Of a stretch of DNA of 64,000 nt, positions 1 through 9,255 are shown piece by piece (position 1 is the stretch's first letter; each line of letters begins with the position of its first letter). The notes beneath the pieces were generated by a model, which saw only the letters and a list, made by a program, of their open reading frames with translations, was not told the origin of the DNA and did no database searches. A program made the translations under genes and the position numbers. The stretch is from VMCP01 sp964527775 (GTDB lineage Bacteria > Bacteroidota > Bacteroidia > NS11-12g > UBA955): contig CAZGQS010000004.1 in assembly GCA_964527775.1 (NCBI GenBank), positions 1-64,000 of the forward strand. Direction: 5' to 3'.

Positions 1-22
1 CCAAAGACCAATACCCAAAGAC

Positions 23-1552
23 TTAAAAATCAAACTTAATCCCTTGAGCCAAGGGTAAGCTATTTCCGTAATTGATGGTGTTGGTTTGTCTGCGCATGTA
101 GGCTTTCCAAGCGTCGGAGCCAGATTCGCGTCCGCCGCCGGTTTCTTTTTCTCCACCGAAGGCACCTCCAATTTCAGCGCCTGACGTGCCAATGTTTACG
201 TTGGCAATTCCGCAGTCAGATCCCAAAGCAGATAAAAACAACTCCGATTCTCTGATATTTTCGGTGAAGATGGCACTGGAAAGGCCTTGTTTTACGCCGT
301 TTTGGATATTAATGGCCTCTTGGATATCTCCCGAATATTTAAGCAGATACAAAATGGGCGCAAAGGTTTCTTCTTGTACAATGTTAAAGTGCGGTTGCGC
401 TTCGCAAATACTTGGTCGAACGTAGCAGCCACTTTCATAACCAGGTCCTTGAAGGACTTCGTTTCCGTATATGATTTTACCTCCTTCGTGTACGACTTGC
501 TCAAGAGCGTTTTGGTAGGCTTTAACGGCCAAGGTATCAATTAATGGACCAACATGGTTTTCGGAATTGAGAGGGTCACCAATCTTAATTTGTTCGTAAG
601 CCTTGATCAATTTCGACTTCATTTCATCAAATTGGCTCTCGTGAATGATCAATCTTCGGGTGCTTGTGCAACGTTGTCCGGCTGTGCCAACGGCACCAAA
701 AACTACAGCTCTCAAGGCCATATCTAAATTGGCGTTGGGAGAGATGATAATGGCGTTGTTTCCGCCGAGTTCGAGGAGGGTTTTGCCTAATCGTTTTGCT
801 ACAGATTGTGCAACTTCCTTTCCCATTCTGATGCTTCCGGTTGCGCTGATAAGGGTAATTCGATGGTCGTTGCAAAGCCATTCTCCTACCGTTTTACTGC
901 CTTGGATGATGCAAAAAAGTCCTTCGGGAAGGTGATTATTGATGAGAACAGATTTTAGAATATTTTGAACTGCTTGAGCGGTGGCCGGAGTTTTCTCGCT
1001 GGGTTTCCATATGCTGGCATTACCACAGACAGCAGCAATCATGGCATTCCAACTCCAAACGGCTACAGGGAAATTGAAGGCAGAAATGATTCCAACAACC
1101 CCCAACGGGTGCCATTGTTCGTACATTCTATGTTCAGGCCTTTCACTGTGCATGGTTAAACCGTGAAGCTGACGACTCAATCCTACCGCAAAGTCACAGA
1201 TGTCAATCATCTCTTGAACTTCACCCAATCCCTCTTGAAGACTTTTGCCCATTTCATAACTGACCAATTCGCCCAAAAGTTGCTTGTTTTTGCGCAGTTC
1301 ATCGCCAATCTGTCGTACAATTTCTCCGCGTTTTGGTGCAGGCCATGTTCTCCAAATTTGGCTGGCATTTGCGGCAGTAGCTGCAATATGTTCATAATCT
1401 GAAGATGAAATTTCGTTCCATGTGGCTATGATTTGGTTGTCCACCGGACTGAAATCGGTGTGAGTAGCTGTTCCTTTAGAAATAAGGTGATTGATTCCTG
1501 TGCTTCCAGAAGGAAGGTTATTGGTCAAACCGAGTGCAGTCCATTTATCCAT
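23..1552 (-). CDS. ALDH7-type aldehyde dehydrogenase
   Basis: NAD(P)-dependent aldehyde dehydrogenase of 509 aa, the usual full length. The order of motifs is canonical: the cofactor-fold stretch SAFNFPVAVW, the general-base glutamate in LLELGGNNA, and the catalytic cysteine in AGQRCTSTRRL. The RCTSTRRL context and the GGEKETGGGRESGSDAWK C-terminal signature resemble the ALDH7 (antiquitin) family, whose members oxidise alpha-aminoadipic semialdehyde/piperideine-6-carboxylate in lysine breakdown. That substrate is inference; no lysine-catabolism gene adjoins it. A near-match promoter box (TAACTTGC, positions 1557-1564 read on the minus strand) lies 4 bp before the ATG, supporting this start. 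Its 3' end is 22 bp from the left window edge, so downstream context is unknown. Confidence 0.88.
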   Translation of the reverse strand: MDKWTALGLTNNLPSGSTGINHLISKGTATHTDFSPVDNQIIATWNEISSSDYEHIAATAANASQIWRTWPAPKRGEIVRQIGDELRKNKQLLGELVSYEMGKSLQEGLGEVQEMIDICDFAVGLSRQLHGLTMHSERPEHRMYEQWHPLGVVGIISAFNFPVAVWSWNAMIAAVCGNASIWKPSEKTPATAQAVQNILKSVLINNHLPEGLFCIIQGSKTVGEWLCNDHRITLISATGSIRMGKEVAQSVAKRLGKTLLELGGNNAIIISPNANLDMALRAVVFGAVGTAGQRCTSTRRLIIHESQFDEMKSKLIKAYEQIKIGDPLNSENHVGPLIDTLAVKAYQNALEQVVHEGGKIIYGNEVLQGPGYESGCYVRPSICEAQPHFNIVQEETFAPILYLLKYSGDIQEAINIQNGVKQGLSSAIFTENIRESELFLSALGSDCGIANVNIGTSGAEIGGAFGGEKETGGGRESGSDAWKAYMRRQTNTINYGNSLPLAQGIKFDF

Positions 1553-1585
1553 GACTGCAAGTTACAAATTTGTCTGTGGTTCTTT

Positions 1586-2551
1586 TTAGGATTTTTTTGG
1601 ACGGATGATCAAAAATACGGCTGCCAACAAGAAGAACATGCCTACGTAAATGTTCCAACTGAGGCTTTCATGATCTGCAAATCCCCAGAAAACAGCGGTA
1701 ACTGGAATGATGAAAGTATTGGTTGAAGCAACTAGAGATGAAACGTATTTGATGACCCAGTTGAAGATGATCATGCTGACGGCACTGCCCATGAATCCTA
1801 AGAGAAATAAATAGAAAAAGGCTGAGTTTGCTGAAATATTTCCTTCGTCAAAGAATCCAAATCCTTCTTGAAACAACCCTCCAGGATATTGATTCCAGGC
1901 ATCGAAATAGTTGGTTTGAGATAGAATAACGGCGTAAATGATTCCAACAGAAACAAACGGATAAGCGGTCTTAACCATGCCAGGGAGATGCGAAAGCTTG
2001 TGCTTAATTATATTTATGTTAAGTCCATACAAAAGGGCTGCTATTAGTGGAAGAGACGCTCCTAAAAGATTGATAGGTTGACCGTATGACAAAAGGGAGG
2101 GGCCGAAAAGGAAAACGGCTCCAACGATGCCCATGAGTACCCCAATGCCGCCTTCGCGAGTGAATTTTTCGCGAAATAAAAATGCCGAAAAGAACAGGGT
2201 AAAAAGCGGCGTGAAGGCATTCAGAATTCCAGATAGCCCAGACGGAATGAGTCTTCCTGCGTAAGAAAACAAAAATGCGGGGATGGCATTACCCAAGACT
2301 CCTGAAGCAAATAGCCAGAGATAGTCAGATTTTTCCAATATTTTTTTGGAGGAATCGGAAGGATCATTGGGTTTAAAGAAGGTGTATTTTAATACCCAAG
2401 GCAACAAAACAGCGCCGGCTAAAATTAAGCGTGTTCCCGCGACTTGTAAAGGGCTGAAGACTAAAAGTCCGCGCTTCATGAGGATGAATGAACTTCCCCA
2501 AATACAGCCTAAAAGTATAATTAAAACGGCGGGTAACCACGAGTATTTCAC
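1586..2551 (-). CDS. DMT/EamA-family inner-membrane transporter
   Basis: Membrane protein of about 320 aa made almost wholly of hydrophobic segments, with two EamA-like halves of roughly five helices each. The first half contains GCIWGSSFILMKRG, a typical EamA opening. The family exports metabolites, often amino acids or purines; the substrate cannot be read from sequence. The open frame extends 13 codons further to a GTG at 2590, but that extension is polar and covers a near-match promoter box (GACTTTTG). I therefore prefer the internal GTG at 2551, which gives a protein starting KYSWLPAVL just before helix 1. It diverges from the M1 peptidase gene and follows the aldehyde dehydrogenase start by about 30 bp, so the two may be co-transcribed. 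Confidence 0.82.
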   Translation of the reverse strand: MKYSWLPAVLIILLGCIWGSSFILMKRGLLVFSPLQVAGTRLILAGAVLLPWVLKYTFFKPNDPSDSSKKILEKSDYLWLFASGVLGNAIPAFLFSYAGRLIPSGLSGILNAFTPLFTLFFSAFLFREKFTREGGIGVLMGIVGAVFLFGPSLLSYGQPINLLGASLPLIAALLYGLNINIIKHKLSHLPGMVKTAYPFVSVGIIYAVILSQTNYFDAWNQYPGGLFQEGFGFFDEGNISANSAFFYLFLLGFMGSAVSMIIFNWVIKYVSSLVASTNTFIIPVTAVFWGFADHESLSWNIYVGMFFLLAAVFLIIRPKKS

Positions 2552-2618
2552 GCTGCAAAAGTCGGTTAAATTTGTGATTCGGCGCAGCACTGAATATTAT
2601 TTGCGAAATTTGTAAAAC

Positions 2619-4631
2619 ATGCGTGTAGAATTTTTTGCGTTTTTAACAAAAAGAAGCATTTTCCTTTTGTGCTTTATTTTTGGAATGGGTAGTTTGCACG
2701 CTCAATTAACAGAGGTACAGGATTACACGATTCATGATGAAATAGTGTGTGCTGAAAAAGCACAGTTTGAGGGTCGAAATCAAATGAAAAAGCGGTCAGG
2801 TGAGATCGTTTTTCACGGATATGATATTATTTACCATAGATGTGAATGGAAACTCAATCCTAAACTCAATTCAAATATCGAAGGTCGTATACTGTTTCAA
2901 TTTAGGGCTGAAAGAGAACTTGATTCTTTGGCTTTTGACTTGGTCAATGATTTAAAAATTGACAGTATTACTCGAAACGGTCAATTTCTTTATTATGAAC
3001 GAAAAGCCAACAGGGTATTTGTTTGGAAAACAGGCTCTAAATCTTCGGTAAAATGGAACCAAAGTAATATTGATTCCTTTGTGGTTTACTACAGAGGAAA
3101 TCCAGCATCGGTTTCAGGCGGATTTGGTTCCTACGTTTATGATAATCATCAAACAGGACCCATTATTCATACTCTATCTCAGCCCTACGGAGCTCCTTTT
3201 TGGTGGCCCTGTAAACAGTCTTTGAACGATAAAATTGATAGCATTGATATTATCGTTGAAACTGCTTCTGATTTTAAAGTGGGCAGTAACGGAGTACTGC
3301 AAAATACCACTCCTACGAGTTTTGGATGGCATAAAATTCACTGGAAACACCGCTATCCTGTAGCTACGTACCTAGTGGCTATAGCGGTTACCAACTATGC
3401 TGAATTTACAGATTATGCCAAGTTTTGGAATAGATCTGATTCACTTCCAGTGGTAAATTATGTGTTTCCGCAGTTTTTAAATTCATCCAAAACAGAAGCT
3501 CAAATCACTTTGCCCATGCTGCGGCTGATGGATAGTTTGTTCATTCCGTATCCATATCCCAATGAAAAATACGGACATGCACAATTTACGTGGGGAGGGG
3601 GCATGGAGCATCAGACCATGAGTTTCATGGGGAATTTTTCGCGCGATTTGATTGCACATGAGCTGGCTCATCAATGGTTTGGTGACATGGTTACATGCGG
3701 AAGTTGGAACGATTTGTGGCTCAACGAAGGCTTTGCAACTTACCTAACGGAGGTGTGTTATCAGTATTTGGAAAACGATGAGTCTTTCAAGAAAAAGATG
3801 CGCGCCATGAGGGCCAACATAACTGCAGACCCAAATGGGAGTGTAAAACCGGCAGATACCAATCAAGTGAATATCTTGTTTAATGGTCGACTTACCTACA
3901 GAAAGGGTGCTTGGTTGTTGCACATGTTGCGCCACAAAATGGGCGATTCTTTGTTTTTCGAGGGATGCAGAAAGCATTTGAGCGGCGCACAGGCCTATGG
4001 ATTTTCAACTACGGCAGCCTTCCAATCCATCATGGAGTCAGTTTCTGGTCAAAATTTGGATACTTTTTTCAAACAGTGGTACGAAGGACAAGGTCACCCC
4101 GATTTAAAAATCAATTGGAAACAGCGGGGTCGAAAACTAGAGTTGACCGTAGAGCAAACGCCGTCCAATTCGCTGATGGGATTTTGGAAAATTCCTGTTC
4201 CTCTAGAAATTATGTCCAAGCAAAATGTGAATGGCAACAGAAGCAGTAAATATGTTGTTTTTTACCCTGACAGCTTGACTAAGAATTACACCTTAGATAT
4301 TGATTTTGCTACAGATACCGTTGTTTTTGATCCCAAAGTTTCTGTTTTGGCAAAAGCGAGTGTGGGTGGAATGAATTTGGATGCACAGCAAAAACAAGAG
4401 ATTATATTGGCACCGAATCCTGGAACAGATGTATTGCAAATTTTTGCCCGAAATCCTGTTTTAAAGAAAGTAGAAATTTACAATGCTTTGGGTCAATTGA
4501 TGTATGAAGAGCAAAGAGATTCTACTCAGACTTGGGTGATAAACGTTACACAGTGGCCTGTTGGGCCTTATTTCACGCGTATTTACACAGATAAATTTGT
4601 ATATTTGGATAAATGGCTAAGAATAGAATAA
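2619..4631 (+). CDS. Secreted M1-family zinc aminopeptidase with T9SS sorting domain
   Basis: Predicted secreted metallopeptidase of 670 aa. An N-terminal signal peptide (hydrophobic FLLCFIFGMG, cleavage near LHA/Q) is followed by the M1 beta domain. The exopeptidase motif GGMEH lies near residues 327-331, the zinc motif HELAHQW near 346-352, and the third zinc ligand Glu about 20 residues later in LNEGFATY. The last ~75 residues (from APNPGTDVLQIF through the NALGQLMYE stretch) match the type A C-terminal sorting domain used by Bacteroidota for export through the type IX system. It probably trims N-terminal residues from peptides at the cell surface or outside the cell. Its 3' end overlaps the next gene by 19 bp in another frame, implying co-transcription with the MbnP/MbnH-like pair. 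Confidence 0.92.
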   Translation: MRVEFFAFLTKRSIFLLCFIFGMGSLHAQLTEVQDYTIHDEIVCAEKAQFEGRNQMKKRSGEIVFHGYDIIYHRCEWKLNPKLNSNIEGRILFQFRAERELDSLAFDLVNDLKIDSITRNGQFLYYERKANRVFVWKTGSKSSVKWNQSNIDSFVVYYRGNPASVSGGFGSYVYDNHQTGPIIHTLSQPYGAPFWWPCKQSLNDKIDSIDIIVETASDFKVGSNGVLQNTTPTSFGWHKIHWKHRYPVATYLVAIAVTNYAEFTDYAKFWNRSDSLPVVNYVFPQFLNSSKTEAQITLPMLRLMDSLFIPYPYPNEKYGHAQFTWGGGMEHQTMSFMGNFSRDLIAHELAHQWFGDMVTCGSWNDLWLNEGFATYLTEVCYQYLENDESFKKKMRAMRANITADPNGSVKPADTNQVNILFNGRLTYRKGAWLLHMLRHKMGDSLFFEGCRKHLSGAQAYGFSTTAAFQSIMESVSGQNLDTFFKQWYEGQGHPDLKINWKQRGRKLELTVEQTPSNSLMGFWKIPVPLEIMSKQNVNGNRSSKYVVFYPDSLTKNYTLDIDFATDTVVFDPKVSVLAKASVGGMNLDAQQKQEIILAPNPGTDVLQIFARNPVLKKVEIYNALGQLMYEEQRDSTQTWVINVTQWPVGPYFTRIYTDKFVYLDKWLRIE

Positions 4632-5407
4632 TATGGATATTGCCTCTTTTGCTTTTAGGAGCATGTGAGGAAAAACCCATAGACAACGGAAATACGGATG
4701 TAAAAAAATTCACCTTAGAATTTAAGGGTCTTTTGAATGATCAAGAACTTCCAGCTTTGGGTGTCAGTGACTATCGTTCAAAAGGAGATAGCGAAGAAAT
4801 TACCATCAGTAATTGGTCTATGATATTATCAGAACTTTCCTTAATTAAGGAGAATGGTGAATTACTCTCTTTAGGAGATGGATATCAATGGCTGGCTTTC
4901 AGAAACAATCGTACTTCGTTTGATTATGAGAATATTCCTGCTGGCATTTATAAGGGCATTCATTTCAAGGTAGGATTAGATTCATTGATAAATCATGGTA
5001 ATCCCAACATTTGGCCTGCAGATCACCCTTTGAATCCCAATTTAACTGGGTTGCATTGGGGTTGGTCTGGTGGATATATATTTCACGCTTTGGATGGAAT
5101 GTATAGACAAGTTGGACAAACCGGTTTACCCACTAGTTTCAGCTTTCATACAGCAACCATGCCTATGGTTAGAGAGTATGACTTGTTGAAGTCATTTGAA
5201 TTAGTTCCTAGCGCTGCTGTAAAAGGCACCATAAACGTTCACGCAGAGAATTACTTCGACGGAAAGGTGAAAATCAAGTTGAAAGATGGATCTGTTAGCC
5301 ATTCTGAGGGTACTAAAGAGATTTTATTGATGAATTCTCTTCTATCCAATATGGGTGGTGAGGGACTTCAAGATTTTGGAGTATTTGAATTTACAGGGTT
5401 GAAATAA
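4613..5407 (+). CDS. MbnP-like copper-binding lipoprotein
   Basis: Lipoprotein of 264 aa: a short hydrophobic signal ends in a lipobox LLLGAC, so it should be anchored at the periplasmic or outer-membrane face. The body resembles the MbnP family, with FTLEFKG at the start, an IPAGIYKGIHFKVGLD strand in the middle and the characteristic LHWGWSGGYIFHALDG stretch. Known MbnP proteins bind copper, and a tryptophan is converted to kynurenine by the partner di-haem enzyme MbnH. One of the two tryptophans in HWGW is the candidate by inference. The gene overlaps the upstream peptidase by 19 bp and is followed 12 bp later by the MbnH-like gene. No methanobactin biosynthesis gene is visible. Confidence 0.8.
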   Translation: MAKNRIIWILPLLLLGACEEKPIDNGNTDVKKFTLEFKGLLNDQELPALGVSDYRSKGDSEEITISNWSMILSELSLIKENGELLSLGDGYQWLAFRNNRTSFDYENIPAGIYKGIHFKVGLDSLINHGNPNIWPADHPLNPNLTGLHWGWSGGYIFHALDGMYRQVGQTGLPTSFSFHTATMPMVREYDLLKSFELVPSAAVKGTINVHAENYFDGKVKIKLKDGSVSHSEGTKEILLMNSLLSNMGGEGLQDFGVFEFTGLK

Positions 5408-5419
5408 ACGTCAAAGAGT

Positions 5420-6547
5420 ATGAGGTTGAATTCTTTTGTTTGGCTGAGTGCATTGTTGTTGTTGACAACGGCAACTTCCTGTAGAAGAGAAGAAGATCCT
5501 TCTGCAAAGAATAATAAGAATTATCAACCCACTTTGGTTGATCCCAAAGAAATATTTCCTGCTGAATTCGGAATGCCTCAGCTTCCCAAAGATAACCCTT
5601 TCACCGAAGAGGGTATTTATTTGGGACGGATGCTCTTTTATGATCCCATTCTTTCTTTCGATAGTTCCATAAGTTGCGCTTCTTGTCATCAGCAAGAATT
5701 TGCCTTCGCCGAACCAAGACAGTTTTCAAAGGGTATATACGGCTTAATGAGCCATAGAAATGCTCCATCACTCTTCAATATGGCCTACAGCCGTAAGTTT
5801 TTTTGGGATGCTAGAGTCAATACCTTGAGAGATTTGGTTTTTGAGCCCATTCAAGCGCACAACGAAATGGCCATGACTTTGCCATTGCTCAACGAGCGAC
5901 TAAAAAAGGTAGAGCGTTACAAAGATTATTTCAATAAAGCATTTAATTCAGAACCCAATTTATTGGATATGTCTCTTGCCCTTGAACAGTTCCTTCTGAG
6001 CATTGTTAGCAACGGTTCTAGATTCAATAAGTTCTTCCCTGGTGATAATCCTCAAGTGATGAATCAATCAGAACTCAGGGGCGCTTTTGCCTTTAACGGA
6101 TTGGTTGATTTTGATGCAAACATGAAAACCAAGGGTGCTGACTGCTTTCACTGCCACGGTGGCGAGTTAGCTCAACAACAAAATCCTGTCATGGGTGGAA
6201 TTGCCAATAACGGATTAGATCCAATAGTTACAGATAAAGGATTTGGTGCAATGACCAATAGAGACCAAGACATGGGAACCTTTAAGACTCCATCCTTATT
6301 GAATATTGCTGTCACTGGGCCCTACATGCATGACGGAAGATTCAATACTTTAGAAGAGGTCATAGAGCACTACAGCACCGGAATTAGATATGAAAATCCT
6401 ACCATTCACCCGCAATTAGCAGCACATGGTGGTTTTCAAATGAATCTTTCCGAAACTCAAAAAGCCGATTTGGTTGCTTATCTAAAAAGCATGACGGATT
6501 CTAGTTTCTTGGTTAATCCCAAGTATTCAAATCCTTTTACCAAATAA
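5420..6547 (+). CDS. Di-haem cytochrome c peroxidase family lipoprotein (MbnH-like)
   Basis: Periplasmic di-haem protein of 375 aa. The N-terminus carries a lipobox (TATSC, then RREED). Two c-type haem sites are clear: SCASCH near residues 78-83 and DCFHCH near 240-245. Around them are family-typical segments such as NAPSLFNMAY, FWDARVNTL and TGPYMHDGRF. The family includes bacterial cytochrome c peroxidases and MbnH, which performs high-valent-iron chemistry on a tryptophan of MbnP. Placement directly after an MbnP-like gene favours the MbnH role over simple peroxide removal. It meets metH tail to tail with only 2 bp between stop codons and no visible hairpin terminator. Confidence 0.83.
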   Translation: MRLNSFVWLSALLLLTTATSCRREEDPSAKNNKNYQPTLVDPKEIFPAEFGMPQLPKDNPFTEEGIYLGRMLFYDPILSFDSSISCASCHQQEFAFAEPRQFSKGIYGLMSHRNAPSLFNMAYSRKFFWDARVNTLRDLVFEPIQAHNEMAMTLPLLNERLKKVERYKDYFNKAFNSEPNLLDMSLALEQFLLSIVSNGSRFNKFFPGDNPQVMNQSELRGAFAFNGLVDFDANMKTKGADCFHCHGGELAQQQNPVMGGIANNGLDPIVTDKGFGAMTNRDQDMGTFKTPSLLNIAVTGPYMHDGRFNTLEEVIEHYSTGIRYENPTIHPQLAAHGGFQMNLSETQKADLVAYLKSMTDSSFLVNPKYSNPFTK

Positions 6548-6549
6548 GA

Positions 6550-9240
6550 TTATAAGATAGGAGACAACCAACGACGCATTTCGTCGAGGCTCTTTCCTTT
6601 TCTCTCAGCGTAATCAACTAACTGGTCTTCGGAGATTTTTCCAAGTCCAAAATACCTTGATTTTTCATTTGCAAAATACCAACCACTTACGCTAGAAACT
6701 GGCAACATAGCCATGCTTTCGGTAAGTGTAATTTCTGGATTCACATGATCATTGAGCAACTTGAAAAGAATGTCTTTTTCGGTATGGTCTGGACATGCAG
6801 GGTAACCAGGAGCAGGTCTGATGCCTTGATAATTTTCGCGAATCAAGTCTTCGTTGGTGAGTGATTCATTTGCAGAGTAACCCCAAAGGTTGGTTCTTAC
6901 CTCTTTATGTAACCATTCTGCCAATGCCTCTGCCAATCGATCTGCTAAAGCCTTCGCCATAATGCTGTTGTAGTCATCGTGGTCTGTGTCGTATTGAGCA
7001 ATGAGTGTTTCAAGTCCAAGACCTGTGGTAACGGCAAATCCTCCTAAATAATCGGTTGATTTTGGTTTCAAGAAGTCGGCCAAGCACAAATTGGGAATCC
7101 CATCAGACATCTTTCGTTGTTGTCTTAGGAAATGGAAAACGGCCAAGGGGGTTTTACCCGTGAGATCTTCGGAGGCATCTTCATTGGGACTGTAAACGGC
7201 TACATCATCCAAGCATCTAACAGCAGGTAATATAAAACCGGTGGCTTTACATCTCATGGGTTGGTTTTGCTCCCAGGCATCGAGCATTTTATTGGCATCA
7301 TCAAACACTTTTAGGGCTTCCGTGCCAACCACTTCATCATTTAGAATATCTGGGTATCTGCCTGCAAGTTCCCAAGTTTGGAAATAGGGTGTCCAATCAA
7401 TGAAAGGCCTCAAATCTTTTACAGTGACAGAATCATAGGAGAAAAATCCAAGTTTATTGGGTTTCTGAACAATTCCGTTATGGGTTTCGCCATTTTTCAA
7501 TGCCTGTTCGTATGGAACAAGGTTTTTGATGGTTTGTCGTTGAGCGTGATTTTCAGCTAGTTGTTGATACTCTTCCTTGATGGTATTAGCATAGTTGTCA
7601 TACGTATCAGGATTTAGCAATTGTCCAGCAACGGGTACCGAGCGGCTTGCATCGTTGACGTGTATAACAGGATAAGGGTATTGAGGGGCAATTTTAACAG
7701 CAGTATGTACCCTAGAAGTAGTGGCACCGCCAATTAAAAGGGGCTGCTTCATGCCAAGGCGTTTCATTTCAGATGCCACATGAACCATTTCATCCAAGGA
7801 GGGAGTGATTAGTCCGCTCAAACCAATGATATCGGCACCCCATTCTTGGGCCCGTTGAAGGATTTTATCGGCGGGAACCATCACGCCCATATCTTCAATT
7901 TCGTAGTTGTTGCAAGCTAGAACAACGCCTACAATGTTTTTACCAATATCGTGTACATCGCCTTTTACGGTTGCGAGTAATATTTTTCCTTGAGCTCTTG
8001 CATTTGGATTATTGAGTTTTTGAGCTTCCAAAAACGGTTGCAAATATGCCACCGATTTTTTCATCACACGGGCACTTTTCACTACCTGAGGAAGGAACAT
8101 TTTACCTGCTCCAAATAGGTCACCCACATAGTTCATACCATCCATTAAGGGTCCTTCGATAACAGAAAGCGGTTCTTTCAATAAATCTAGAGCCTCTTGA
8201 GTATCTTGGTCAATGAACTCGGTAATACCTTTTACCAAACTGTGTTGAAGTCTTTCTTTGATGGGAAGGCTTCTCCATTCTTGGACGTCTACTTTTTCTG
8301 CTTTTTTACCCTTTACAGTTTCTGAGAAAGTTACTAGTCGTTCTGTAGAATCAGCTCTTCTGTTTAGAAGTACGTCTTCTACGCGTTCTAAAAGATCTTT
8401 TGGGATGTCTTCATAAACCTCAATCATACCCGCGTTAACGATTCCCATATCCAGACCTGCTTTGATGGCATGGTAGAGAAATGCGCTGTGCATGGCTTCT
8501 CTTACTGGGTTATTTCCGCGGAAAGAGAATGAAATATTGGATACACCACCAGATACTTTGGCACCGTGTAAGTTCTGTTTGATCCAACGGGTTGCATCAA
8601 TGAAGTCAACAGCATAGTTATTGTGTTCATCAATTCCTGTTGCAACGGTGAGTATGTTAGGATCAAATATGATGTCTTGAGGATTAAATTTAACGTCGTT
8701 TACCAAGATGTTGTAGCTTCTTTGGCAAACTTCAATTTTTCGTTGGAAGGAATCTGCTTGTCCGGTTTCATCAAAGGCCATTACCACCACCGCTGCACCG
8801 TAACGTTTTACTTTTTTCGCACGGTGAATGAATTCTGCTTCTCCATCCTTCAGAGAAATTGAATTCACGATGCCTTTGCCTTGTAAACATTTTAAACCTG
8901 CTTCAATGACATCCCATTTACTGGAATCAATCATCACCGGTACTCTTGAAATATCAGGTTCTGAAGCAATTAGGTTCAAGAATGTGGTCATGGCTTGTAC
9001 GCCATCCAACATTCCTTCATCCATGTTGATGTCTATGATTTGAGCTCCGTTTTCTACTTGTTGCCTAGCTACATCAAGTGCGCTGTTATAGTCGCCTTGT
9101 AAAATTAATTTTGCAAAGGCTTTTGAGCCAGTTACATTGGTTCTCTCCCCAATATTGACAAAATTGATCTCTTTTGTTAATGTGAAAGGCTCAAGTCCAC
9201 TTAATCTTAAAAGATTAGGAATGGTTTTAGTTTCGGACAT
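6550..9240 (-). CDS. metH: Methionine synthase, C-terminal modules (split MetH)
   Basis: Cobalamin-dependent methionine synthase lacking the homocysteine-binding module. The 896 aa begin directly in the pterin-binding domain (NIGERTNVTGSKAF near residue 30), followed by the B12 cap (residues ~330-420), the Rossmann B12 domain with lower-ligand motif DVHDIGKN near residue 428, and the S-adenosylmethionine reactivation domain (from ~600, with RPAPGYPACPDH). Full-length MetH is about 1,200 aa. Splitting off the ~330-aa homocysteine methyltransferase module is known in Bacteroidota, often with that partner adjacent, but here the upstream neighbour (16 bp away) is a 2-oxoacid dehydrogenase E1. A partner must be elsewhere for the reaction to complete. 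Confidence 0.93.
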   Translation of the reverse strand: MSETKTIPNLLRLSGLEPFTLTKEINFVNIGERTNVTGSKAFAKLILQGDYNSALDVARQQVENGAQIIDINMDEGMLDGVQAMTTFLNLIASEPDISRVPVMIDSSKWDVIEAGLKCLQGKGIVNSISLKDGEAEFIHRAKKVKRYGAAVVVMAFDETGQADSFQRKIEVCQRSYNILVNDVKFNPQDIIFDPNILTVATGIDEHNNYAVDFIDATRWIKQNLHGAKVSGGVSNISFSFRGNNPVREAMHSAFLYHAIKAGLDMGIVNAGMIEVYEDIPKDLLERVEDVLLNRRADSTERLVTFSETVKGKKAEKVDVQEWRSLPIKERLQHSLVKGITEFIDQDTQEALDLLKEPLSVIEGPLMDGMNYVGDLFGAGKMFLPQVVKSARVMKKSVAYLQPFLEAQKLNNPNARAQGKILLATVKGDVHDIGKNIVGVVLACNNYEIEDMGVMVPADKILQRAQEWGADIIGLSGLITPSLDEMVHVASEMKRLGMKQPLLIGGATTSRVHTAVKIAPQYPYPVIHVNDASRSVPVAGQLLNPDTYDNYANTIKEEYQQLAENHAQRQTIKNLVPYEQALKNGETHNGIVQKPNKLGFFSYDSVTVKDLRPFIDWTPYFQTWELAGRYPDILNDEVVGTEALKVFDDANKMLDAWEQNQPMRCKATGFILPAVRCLDDVAVYSPNEDASEDLTGKTPLAVFHFLRQQRKMSDGIPNLCLADFLKPKSTDYLGGFAVTTGLGLETLIAQYDTDHDDYNSIMAKALADRLAEALAEWLHKEVRTNLWGYSANESLTNEDLIRENYQGIRPAPGYPACPDHTEKDILFKLLNDHVNPEITLTESMAMLPVSSVSGWYFANEKSRYFGLGKISEDQLVDYAERKGKSLDEMRRWLSPIL

Positions 9241-9255
9241 TTGGGTGTTAAATTT

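Noticed and set aside
4613..4631. Possible frameshift joining the M1 peptidase to the MbnP-like protein
   Set aside because: The peptidase has a complete T9SS ending and the second protein has its own signal and lipobox; a 19-bp overlap of two real genes explains it better.
6548..6549. Terminator between the MbnH-like gene and metH
   Set aside because: The convergent stops are 2 bp apart and no stem with a T-run is visible around them.
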